Made by a program: the position numbers and the translations under genes | Shown: positions 5,413 through 11,359 of the stretch, one piece after another | Numbering within the stretch: position 1 is the first letter of the stretch | How the letters are laid out: each line of letters starts with the position of its first letter | The notes under the pieces: model-generated | Told to the model about the DNA's origin: nothing | The model's input: only the letters and a program-made list of their open reading frames with translations | The model's database searches: none | DNA from: Actinomycetota bacterium | GTDB lineage: Bacteria; Actinomycetota; Rubrobacteria; Rubrobacterales; Rubrobacteraceae | NCBI GenBank assembly: GCA_020200675.1 | Contig: JAIVIG010000343.1 | Location: 1-11,359 of the forward strand | Reading direction: 5' to 3' | Length of the DNA: 11,359 nt

Positions 5413-7164
5413 TTATTGCGGTGTGATGCGCGTGAGCGTGCCGCTCTCGTACGGGGTGCCGGCGCCTACCACCCAGATGGCGCCTTCTCCGACTGCGAGG
5501 TCTTCCGTCTCGTACTGGCCCAGATCCTCGATGCTGGTAACGGCAGGTGGACCCGGTCCCGCGGGCGCAACCATCCAGAGGGAGCCAGCCTCGATCTCCG
5601 GACTACCCCGATTACCGGAACCCCGATCGAGGGTAACGACGCTCTCAATCTCCCTGCTTTGGGGGTTTATCTTCGCCATAGCCTGCTCGCGGCCCACGCC
5701 TGTGTTCACCCACACCGTCCCGCCTTCGGCTGCCGCCACGCTCGACGCGCCGCCCTCGACCTTGAACCTCTCCGAGATCTCGTTCGTCGTAGGGTCTATT
5801 CTCACGAGCTGATTGTTCTCGTAGTCGATCCTGCCCTGCGTCTGGTCCAGGCTCACCGCCCAGACGTCTCCCGTTTCTTTGTCCACCGCTATGCTCTCGG
5901 CGATGCCGGGGGTCTCGATCTCCGCGATTATCTCGCCTGTTTCGGGGTCGAGCCTCACCACCCGGCCGCTCTGCGTATCGTCGGTCACCGTGATCCAGAT
6001 GCCATCCTCCGTGGCCACTATCTCGTTGAGCCTGCTGCCGATCCGGGTCGTCAGAACGGCCTCGGTCTCCGGGTCCACGCGCACTACGCTACTCTCATCG
6101 CTGCTTGCGAGCCACACCGCACCTGCCCCGACCTCCAGGGCGCCGCCAAAGGTGGGTTCATCTACGATAGAGAGAACTTGCCGGGTCTCGGGGTCCACCT
6201 TGAGCAGGACCCTCACTTCCAGCTGCCCGGCCTTGCCTTTGGCTTTCCCCGTCTCCGAACCGAGCGTGCGACCCTGGGGATCCCGAACCAGTACCCACAG
6301 GTACTCTTCTCCAGTCTCTATCCTGAATGGATTATCGCCGAAGGGTATCTTATCCACGCTCCGCAAGGACGTTTGCGGGGCGGTTTCCTCCGGGGAAAGC
6401 TCCTCAGTCTCTGGACCGCTCTCCACCTCGACGACTTCTCCCGGGAACTCTTTCTGCTCCGGAGGCGGGTTCTCGCCCTCCTCTCCGGGGTCGAGCCGCC
6501 AGTGGTAGGCGGCGGGCTTGGCGTCCCCCGTGTCCAGGAAAACGGAGAGCTGCCGGTCCCCCGGGTTGCCGGTAGACGCGAGCTCGAAAACGGTCAGACT
6601 GGTGTTCTGGTCTCTCTCTGCGCCGGGCGCAGGTTCCACCACCGGTCCTTCCCCTTCGGGCACAAGTCTGGCGTCGAGGACGTTCATGAAGTAAGGGATG
6701 CCGGACTTGGTGAATACGCCGCCGCCGCCGGTGGAGACGTCCGGCGCCTCATCCCAGCCCACCACCCCGGCTGAGAGCTCGACGGTCCTGTCGCTTCCTA
6801 CGACCACGAGCACCCCCTCGCCGGCCGGGACCTCCGCGGTTGCCACGTCGCCCGATTCCCGCGACGGCTCCTCGCCCATGCACATGTCTCCAATACAGTA
6901 CGCACCGTAGCTCGCCTGCACTACCTCGCCGCCGGCCACCAGCCATACGGGGGGCGGTGCTCCACGGCTCGGGCCGCCGTTCACCACCTCGGGCTCGGGC
7001 AGCTCGATCTGGCCGCCCTCCGAAACTCCCCCGGGCGGCCCGGGGTTTTCTTCTACCTCGGGATCCTGCTGCTGGTCTGGCGCCGAGCACCCCACGAGCA
7101 AGGCCAAGGCCGCCAGCAGCGACAGGGCTAGGGACAGGAACACCCTCAGCGCCAGTTTTCCCAC
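5413..7164 (-). CDS. Secreted lipoprotein with C-terminal beta-propeller (YncE/Vgb-like)
   Basis: This 583-residue protein starts with a lipoprotein signal: hydrophobic core then LLVGC with lipid-anchor Cys26, placing it on the outer face of the membrane. Residues 27-70 are an acidic, Pro/Gly-rich tether. Residues 71-225 form an extracellular domain of unknown type with a Cys pair (YCIGDMC, Cys90 and Cys95). Residues 226-265 are a Pro/Glu-rich linker. From about 285 to the end there are propeller repeats: an [IV/A]-x-DP-x-T-like strand (LKVDPET 321, VRVDPET 361, VRLDPET 403, VRIDPTT 454, AKINPQS 497) alternating with G-x-[IVL]-W strands (348, 387, 432, 482, 527, 561), so six or seven blades. 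The fold resembles streptogramin-lyase/YncE propellers; I see no reason to infer lyase activity, and a binding or sensing role is a guess. GTG 7164 has GGAGGT. It follows the LPSTG copy 2 gene by 38 bp. Confidence 0.8.
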   Translation of the reverse strand: MGKLALRVFLSLALSLLAALALLVGCSAPDQQQDPEVEENPGPPGGVSEGGQIELPEPEVVNGGPSRGAPPPVWLVAGGEVVQASYGAYCIGDMCMGEEPSRESGDVATAEVPAGEGVLVVVGSDRTVELSAGVVGWDEAPDVSTGGGGVFTKSGIPYFMNVLDARLVPEGEGPVVEPAPGAERDQNTSLTVFELASTGNPGDRQLSVFLDTGDAKPAAYHWRLDPGEEGENPPPEQKEFPGEVVEVESGPETEELSPEETAPQTSLRSVDKIPFGDNPFRIETGEEYLWVLVRDPQGRTLGSETGKAKGKAGQLEVRVLLKVDPETRQVLSIVDEPTFGGALEVGAGAVWLASSDESSVVRVDPETEAVLTTRIGSRLNEIVATEDGIWITVTDDTQSGRVVRLDPETGEIIAEIETPGIAESIAVDKETGDVWAVSLDQTQGRIDYENNQLVRIDPTTNEISERFKVEGGASSVAAAEGGTVWVNTGVGREQAMAKINPQSREIESVVTLDRGSGNRGSPEIEAGSLWMVAPAGPGPPAVTSIEDLGQYETEDLAVGEGAIWVVGAGTPYESGTLTRITPQ

Positions 7165-7649
7165 CGACCACCTCCCCCCGGTCGCGCGGCTCCGCTGATC
7201 ATCTACCGGAAGATTCTCCTGCGGACCAGGAGCCCGACGACGAGCAGGGAGCCCAGCCCCGCGAGCGCCGCAACGCCAGTAGGGATGCCGCCGGTACTCG
7301 GCAGCTGGGCTTTCTTCTTGCCAGCAGCCGCCTTCTCTTCGGCCATCTCCTTGGTCGTCTTCCTCCCGGTCCCGGCCTTGACTCTCGCGGCCTTCTCTTC
7401 AGCCTGGGCTTTGGCCGCAGCTTCAATAGCGGCCTCCTCCTCGGGCGTCCGTTCCGGGGGCTCGATGGGCGTAAAGCCCTTCTCCAGACAAAGTTCGCGG
7501 TACTCGGGCGGCGGGTGGTCGCAGCTAGCGAAGACGTCGGGCGGGTCCACGACGATAGAGTTTCCTTTGTCCGGTTGCGCCAGGACTGGCGGCGCGAAGG
7601 CTATCAACGCTAACGCCAGCATCGCCACCATCAATACGCATCTTCTCAA
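7094..7649 (-). repeat. Duplicated segment, copy 2 (LPSTG gene plus lipoprotein start)
   Basis: This is the counterpart of 4014-4594. It runs from the LPSTG start codon through the short intergenic gap into the lipoprotein gene's signal-peptide codons. Here the lipoprotein gene continues intact, so this copy probably keeps the ancestral gene order. Confidence 0.85.
7203..7649 (-). CDS. Small LPSTG cell-wall-anchored two-cysteine protein, copy 2
   Basis: This 148-residue paralogue of the protein at 4139-4594 has a signal peptide at 1-24 (ending PPVLA before QPDKG). Its mini-domain has Cys43 and Cys54; a third Cys (Cys4) is in the signal peptide. A charged Ala/Glu/Lys linker follows, then LPSTGG (116-121), a hydrophobic span, and RRRIFR. 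The signal peptide differs from copy 1 in both sequence and length (three residues shorter), while the first half of the mature protein is the same. The start is TTG at 7649, with GGAGG and AAGGAG boxes about 9-16 nt upstream; ATG at codon 7 would cut off the positive N-region. It is the first gene of the unit, downstream of the shared promoter element at 7719-7759 and 38 bp ahead of the lipoprotein gene. That pairing suggests the anchored protein and the lipoprotein work together, which is inference. Confidence 0.8.
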   Translation of the reverse strand: MRRCVLMVAMLALALIAFAPPVLAQPDKGNSIVVDPPDVFASCDHPPPEYRELCLEKGFTPIEPPERTPEEEAAIEAAAKAQAEEKAARVKAGTGRKTTKEMAEEKAAAGKKKAQLPSTGGIPTGVAALAGLGSLLVVGLLVRRRIFR

Positions 7650-7718
7650 AACCGACTACTCCTTCCTCCTTCCCTGTAGAACATCGAGCAGGATTGTCTT
7701 ACGCCAATCTCGGCCGCG

Positions 7719-7759
7719 CATCCTACGGAGGTAGGAACTTGGCCGCCCAAAAGTATGAT
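7719..7759 (-). promoter_or_regulatory. Shared promoter element, LPSTG/lipoprotein unit copy
   Basis: This is the second copy of the 41-nt block described at 5211-5251: ATCATACTTT, 23 nt, GTAGGATG on the minus strand. TAGGAT (7725-7720) serves as the candidate -10, and the block's near edge is 70 nt from the TTG at 7649, compared with 72 nt in the other unit. Sequence between block and gene is not conserved, so the match reflects function more than recent copying. Confidence 0.6.
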
Positions 7760-8147
7760 TTAGCGCAATCGCAGCCCTCTCCTCTGCCCGGACGAAAATG
7801 CCTCGCTACCGGCGAGCTGCTGAGAGCTGAAATTCTCGGGCAATGCTGGCTTAGCGGCAGGCTATCTCTTCTCGAGAACGACCGTTCTGGAAACGCCGGA
7901 GTTTCTATTCGAGTGGGCTCTTGCAAGTGCCTCTTTGGTTTCAAAACCCGGTGCTTGTTCACCGTTCGAAGTGGCGCTGTTTTACCGTTCTCGGAACGTT
8001 TGCCGGAGGGCGTTTAACACGAATTCAAAACGCGCTCTTTCTATGTTACATTGCGGTAGTGTCGCAAGGACGTGAAGCCCCACGACGTATTGCACGCTTT
8101 TCTCACCGATTTGCCTTACCCGGATACCGAACCATCGAGGTAGGCGC
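7760..8147. other. Divergent control region ahead of the purine operon, no gene
   Basis: No coding sequence is supported. It is poorer in GC than the flanking genes, as promoters often are. It holds the candidate purA promoter (8024-8052), a GAAC-GACC-GTTC dyad at 7876-7887 (AGAACG-AC-CGTTCT when extended) and a CGTTC-TCG-GAACG dyad at 7986-7998. The first dyad has the GAAC-N4-GTTC core of Gram-positive LexA boxes, but the outer bases differ and no SOS gene adjoins. No purine riboswitch was recognised. Confidence 0.4.
8024..8052 (+). promoter_or_regulatory. Candidate promoter for the purADEB operon
   Basis: TTCAAA (8024-8029), a 17-nt spacer and TACATT (8047-8052) each match 4 of 6 of the sigmaA consensus hexamers. 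The transcript would start near 8059 and leave a leader of about 90 nt. This is the best spaced pair I find ahead of purA, but the match is modest. Confidence 0.3.
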
Positions 8148-9434
8148 GTGAGCGCGACGGTTATTTTGGGGCTGGCCTGGGGGGACGAGGGTAAGGGGCG
8201 GGTCTGTGATGCTCTGGCGGCGGACGCCAGGTACGTGGCCCGTTACTCGGGCGGGAACAACGCGGGGCACACCATACGGGTCGGTAAAGAGGAGTTCGTG
8301 GTGCATTTGATCCCTTCGGGGATAGTGCGCGCGGGCGTGGTATGCACCATCGGCAACGGGGTCGTCGTCAACCCGGAGGTCCTGGCGGAAGAGGTCGAGG
8401 AGCTGGAGAGCCGCGGGATCGAGGTGAGGGGGCGCCTCAAAGTGGACGGGCGGGCCCACCTTATTCTGCCGTACCACATCCGGCTGGACGGGTACCGCGA
8501 GAAGGCGCTCGGGAAGTCCAAGATCGGGACGACCAACCGCGGCATCGGTCCCACTTACGAAGACAAGATCGCACGCGTCGGCGTCCGGGTGCAGGACGTC
8601 TTCGACGAGGGGATCCTGCGCCAGAAGCTCGAAGCTGCCCTGCGTGAGAAGAACTCGGCCATCGTCAACGTCTACGGCGAGGAGCCGTACACCGCCGACG
8701 ATCTCATCTCGTACCTCCTCTCTTTCTGCGACCTGCTGGGGCCGATGGTCGCCGACACCGGGGGGCTCTTGCGGGGCGCCCTGAGCCGGGAGGAGCCGGT
8801 GCTGCTGGAGGGGGCGCAGGCCACGCTCTTGGACAATGACTTCGGCACCTATCCGTTCGTAACTTCTTCGAACCCGTCGGCGGGTGGGGCGTGCGTGGGG
8901 GCGGGGATACCGCCGACGTCGTTGGGAGAGGTGATCGGGGTGACCAAGGCGTACACCACCCGGGTCGGGGACGGGCCGTTCCCGACGGAGCTCTTCGACG
9001 AGACCGGGGAGACCTTGCGGCGGGTCGGCAACGAGTATGGGGCGACCACCGGGCGTCCGAGGCGGTGCGGGTGGCTGGATCTCGTGGCGGTCAAGTTCTC
9101 GGCTTCTCTGAACGGGATCAACGGCCTCGCCCTCACGATGCTCGACGTGCTCTCGGCGGTCGAGGAGGTAAAGGTGTGCGTGGGGTACGAGATCGACGGT
9201 AAGCGGATAGAAGACTTCCCGATGAACCAGACCGACCTGCATCACGCCCGCCCGGTCCACGAGTCGTTCCCCGGTTGGGACGTGGACGTCACGGGGTGTC
9301 GCAGGCGGGAGGAGCTGCCCGGGGAGGCTCGGGACTTCGTTGGCTTCGTCGAGGCCGAGCTCGGAGCGCCGCTGCGCATGATCAGCGTCGGCCCCGAGCG
9401 GGACCAGGCGATAGTCGAGAGGGTAAAGGGCTAG
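8148..9434 (+). CDS. purA: Adenylosuccinate synthetase
   Basis: This enzyme joins IMP and aspartate with GTP to form adenylosuccinate, the first step from IMP to AMP, in the cytoplasm. The 428-residue length is standard. Motifs seen: WGDEGKG P-loop (11-17, with Asp13), NAGHT (38-42, with His41), GTTNRGIGP (127-135), Arg143 in ARVG, EGAQATLLD (221-229), KAYTTRVG with GPFPTEL (267-282) and GATTGRPRRCGW (298-309). Catalytic Asp13 and His41 are present. A few usually constant spots differ: Ser34 where Gln is common (SGGNNAGHT), Asn130 for Gly in GTTGRG, and Ala225 for Gly in GAQGT. The GTG start at 8148 has GAGG upstream and puts the conserved N-terminus in place. It is the first gene of a four-gene purine operon; purD begins 4 nt after its stop. 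Confidence 0.97.
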   Translation: MSATVILGLAWGDEGKGRVCDALAADARYVARYSGGNNAGHTIRVGKEEFVVHLIPSGIVRAGVVCTIGNGVVVNPEVLAEEVEELESRGIEVRGRLKVDGRAHLILPYHIRLDGYREKALGKSKIGTTNRGIGPTYEDKIARVGVRVQDVFDEGILRQKLEAALREKNSAIVNVYGEEPYTADDLISYLLSFCDLLGPMVADTGGLLRGALSREEPVLLEGAQATLLDNDFGTYPFVTSSNPSAGGACVGAGIPPTSLGEVIGVTKAYTTRVGDGPFPTELFDETGETLRRVGNEYGATTGRPRRCGWLDLVAVKFSASLNGINGLALTMLDVLSAVEEVKVCVGYEIDGKRIEDFPMNQTDLHHARPVHESFPGWDVDVTGCRRREELPGEARDFVGFVEAELGAPLRMISVGPERDQAIVERVKG

Positions 9435-9438
9435 AGCC

Positions 9439-10728
9439 GTGCGCGTGCTCGTGGTGGGAAGCGGCGGGCGCGAGCACGCGCTGGTCGAAGCCCTGGCCCA
9501 AAGTCCGCTGGCGGAGGAGATCTTCGCTGCCCCCGGCAACCCCGGGATGGGAGGGCTCGCAGAGCTCGTGGACATACCCGCGGATGATTTGATCGCCTTG
9601 CGAAACTTCGCGAGGGTCGCCGGCATCGACCTCACGGTCGTGGGTCCCGAGATGCCCCTCGTCAGTGGTATAGCAGAGGCCTTCTGGGAGGAGGGCCTGA
9701 AGGTCTTCGGTCCCTCGCGCGCCGCCGCCCGCATCGAGGGCTCGAAGGTCTTCGCCAAGGAGGTCATGCGCCACGCCGGCGTCCCCGCTGCCCACTCCGA
9801 GGCCTTCGACCGGCAAGCCGCGGCGCTTGCCTACCTCCGCTCGCTCCCACCGGACGGTTACCCGGTAGTCGTCAAGGTGGATGGTCTGGCGGCGGGTAAG
9901 GGCGTTATGGTAGCGGGCTCGTACGAGGAGGCGGAGGAAGCCGTGCACGCCGCCTTCGCCGGGGCATTCGGGGCGGCGGGGGAGCGTCTGATCGTCGAGG
10001 AGTACCTGACGGGCAGGGAGGCCTCGGTCTTCGCGCTCACCGACGGGAGGAACATCCTGCCGTTCGTCCCCGCCCAGGACTACAAGCGGATCTACGACGG
10101 CGACGAGGGGCCGAACACCGGCGGTATGGGGGCGTACTCCCCGACCATGTGGATGGATGCCGTCACCTACGCGACGATACTCGAGGAGATCATAACCCCC
10201 ACGGTGCACCAGCTAGCCCTCATCGGCGCGCGGTACACCGGGCTCCTGTACGCCGGCGTCATGGTTACGCCGGAGGGTCCGAAAGCGCTGGAGTTCAACT
10301 GCCGCTTCGGGGACCCAGAGACCCAGGCCCTGTTGCCCAGGATGGAGACGGACCTCCTGGAGCTCATGGCGGCGTGCGCGGAGGAGAGCCTCGGGGGGCG
10401 TGAGATCTCCTGGTCCCCGGAGAGGGCGGTGTGCGTGGTGCTCGCCTCGGAGGGCTACCCCGAGTCGTCCTCGGAGGGAGACAAGATCCTGGGCCTCGAC
10501 GAGGTCGCCGGGATGGCGGGCGTCCGTGTCTACCACGCCGCCACCCGCCTGGAAGAGGACGGCTCCTTCTACACCTCCGGCGGACGCGTCCTCAACGTGG
10601 TCGGCACGGGTGACTCGATCATGGAGGCCCGCGCCCGAGCCTACGCGGCCGTCGAGCTTATAGACTTCCCCGGTATGCAGTACCGGACCGACATAGCCCT
10701 CGAGGCACTGGAGATGGAGGACCTTTGA
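9439..10728 (+). CDS. purD: Phosphoribosylamine-glycine ligase (GAR synthetase)
   Basis: This enzyme ligates glycine to 5-phosphoribosylamine with ATP, giving GAR, the second step of IMP synthesis. The protein has 429 residues, the usual monofunctional length. Seen: the N-terminal MRVLVVGSGGREHAL (1-15), VVGPEMPLVSGIA (67-79), FGPSRAAARIEGSKVFAK (90-107), the ATP-grasp KVDGLAAGKGV (146-156), GPNTGGMGAYSP (224-235) and the metal/ATP site EFNCRFGDPETQ (285-296). All key PurD signatures are present. The GTG start at 9439 lies 4 nt after the purA TAG; purine-rich AAAGGG in the end of purA can serve as ribosome site, so translation is probably coupled. Its stop overlaps the purE start (TTGA). Confidence 0.97.
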   Translation: MRVLVVGSGGREHALVEALAQSPLAEEIFAAPGNPGMGGLAELVDIPADDLIALRNFARVAGIDLTVVGPEMPLVSGIAEAFWEEGLKVFGPSRAAARIEGSKVFAKEVMRHAGVPAAHSEAFDRQAAALAYLRSLPPDGYPVVVKVDGLAAGKGVMVAGSYEEAEEAVHAAFAGAFGAAGERLIVEEYLTGREASVFALTDGRNILPFVPAQDYKRIYDGDEGPNTGGMGAYSPTMWMDAVTYATILEEIITPTVHQLALIGARYTGLLYAGVMVTPEGPKALEFNCRFGDPETQALLPRMETDLLELMAACAEESLGGREISWSPERAVCVVLASEGYPESSSEGDKILGLDEVAGMAGVRVYHAATRLEEDGSFYTSGGRVLNVVGTGDSIMEARARAYAAVELIDFPGMQYRTDIALEALEMEDL

Positions 10729-11165
10729 CGCCTGTGGTCGGGATACTTGTAGGTAGCAAATCGGACATGCCCGTCCTCGAAAGATGCACCACCCGCCTCG
10801 AAGAGCTCGGCATAGAGCACGAGATCGAAGTCCGCTCCGCCCACCGCGACCCCGAAGGCGTCTCCGAGTACGCCGGAACCGCCCGCGAACGCGGCCTCAA
10901 AGTAATTATCTGCGCCGCCGGCATGGCCGCTCATTTGGCCGGCGCCGTCGCAGCCCGCACCGACCTGCCGGTCATCGGCATCCCGGTGGCAGCCGGCCCA
11001 CTCAACGGTTTCGACTCCCTGCTCTCGACGGTGCAGATGCCCTCCGGGGTGCCGGTCGCGACCGTCGCCGTGAACGGCGCTGTGAACGCCGCGGTTCTGG
11101 CCGCCCAGATCCTCGCCCTCTCCGACCCCGACCTCGCGGAGAGACTCGGTGGGAGCAGCCCGTGA
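10725..11165 (+). CDS. purE: N5-carboxyaminoimidazole ribonucleotide mutase, class I PurE
   Basis: This enzyme moves the carboxyl of N5-CAIR to C4, giving CAIR, in IMP synthesis. The 146-residue protein is slightly short against the usual ~160. Seen: GSKSDMP (10-16), SAHRDPEG (38-45, catalytic His40), CAAGMAAHLAGAVAA (63-77), PVIGIPVAAGPLNGFDSLLS (82-101), TVQMPSGVPVATVAV (102-116) and a NAAVLAAQIL helix. The common form of the second motif is SAHRTPE; Asp replaces Thr here. Class I enzymes normally depend on PurK to supply N5-CAIR, and no purK lies in the window. TTG at 10725 is chosen because it overlaps the purD stop by 4 nt and has GGAGG just upstream; the next option, GTG 10734, has poorer spacing. 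Confidence 0.94.
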   Translation: MTPVVGILVGSKSDMPVLERCTTRLEELGIEHEIEVRSAHRDPEGVSEYAGTARERGLKVIICAAGMAAHLAGAVAARTDLPVIGIPVAAGPLNGFDSLLSTVQMPSGVPVATVAVNGAVNAAVLAAQILALSDPDLAERLGGSSP

Positions 11166-11359
11166 TCGAACGCTACACCCTCCCCGAGATGGGGGCCCTC
11201 TGGAACGAGGAGGCGAAGTTCCGCGCCTGGCTCCGGGTCGAGATCGCCGTCTGCCGCGCCCGCGCCCGCCTCGGTGAGATCCCGCAAGAAGACGCAGAAG
11301 AGCTGGCCGGGAAAGCAGACTTCTCCGTCGAGCGCATAAAAGAGACCGAAGAAGAGACG
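11162..11359 (+). CDS. purB: Adenylosuccinate lyase, N-terminal part
   Basis: The first 66 codons of a gene cut by the window end. The start MIERYTLPEMGALWNEEAK, followed by FRAWLRVEIAVCRARARLGEIP and a DAEELAGKADFSVERIKETE stretch, is the typical opening of bacterial PurB (family pattern: RY..PEM..IW....KF..WL.VE.A...A...LG.IP). The enzyme splits fumarate from SAICAR in IMP synthesis and from adenylosuccinate in AMP synthesis, so it acts directly on the PurA product. The GTG start overlaps the purE stop (GTGA) and has GGGAG about 7 nt upstream, indicating coupled translation. Catalytic residues lie beyond the window. Confidence 0.93.
   Translation, partial: MIERYTLPEMGALWNEEAKFRAWLRVEIAVCRARARLGEIPQEDAEELAGKADFSVERIKETEEET

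Noticed and set aside
5272..6774. A 500-codon open frame on the plus strand
   Set aside because: It is antisense to the lipoprotein gene, which has a lipobox, repeats and a ribosome site. The antisense product is Arg/His/Leu-rich with no recognisable motifs.
8103..9767. A 554-codon open frame on the minus strand
   Set aside because: It lies opposite purA and purD, which have full family motifs. Long antisense frames are expected in GC-rich genes, and its translation shows low-complexity Arg/Pro-rich sequence with no family features.
1..11359. CRISPR array, tRNA, rRNA, insertion sequence or phage genes
   Set aside because: No regularly spaced direct repeats, no tRNA-like cloverleaf with a T-loop, and no transposase or integrase motifs were seen. 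The only large repeat is the LPSTG/lipoprotein duplication.

Overview
The window reads as chromosomal DNA from a high-GC Gram-positive bacterium. Most genes are roughly 65-70% GC, GTG and TTG starts are common, genes overlap by 4 nt in the purine cluster, and three small proteins end in LPxTG cell-wall sorting signals. A deep-branching actinobacterium such as Rubrobacter would fit, but that genus is an inference from general style, not a database match.

Layout. (1) 1-477 (+): the C-terminal part of a YtcJ-like amidohydrolase, cut by the window edge. (2) 478-951: no intact gene. It holds the relic C-terminus of an epoxide hydrolase (about 751-906) whose catalytic His position now reads Pro. 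(3) 952-2046 (+): an AlkZ-like winged-helix (HTH_42) protein with a Q-x-Q motif, noticeably lower in GC than the rest. (4) 2206-3606 (-): a class III PLP-dependent aminotransferase with a long upstream region (3607-3994) carrying a sigmaA-like promoter and a perfect 8+8 bp palindrome.

(5) 3995-7649 (-): a cell-envelope locus in two transcription units. Unit A (7649 to 5413) is a small LPSTG protein followed by a lipoprotein with a beta-propeller. Unit B (5139 to 3995) is a small LPVTG protein, then a second LPSTG protein about 91% identical in its mature part to the one in unit A, then a 29-codon relic of the lipoprotein signal peptide. So an LPSTG gene plus the start of the lipoprotein gene was duplicated, and the second lipoprotein copy breaks off just before its lipobox. 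Both units start downstream of the same 41-nt promoter-like element, at nearly the same distance (70 and 72 nt) from their first start codons. All three small proteins share a two-cysteine mini-domain, a linker and an LPxTG/TM/basic tail. No sortase is in the window. This locus is the most interesting part of the window and the best candidate for an undescribed system; its function is unknown to me.

(6) 8148-11359 (+): a purine operon purA-purD-purE-purB with spacings of 4, -4 and -4 nt. purA makes adenylosuccinate from IMP, purD makes GAR, purE handles the carboxyaminoimidazole step, and purB (cut by the window end) acts both in IMP synthesis and directly after PurA in AMP synthesis. The 498-bp gap 7650-8147 is the divergent control region between this operon and the envelope locus.
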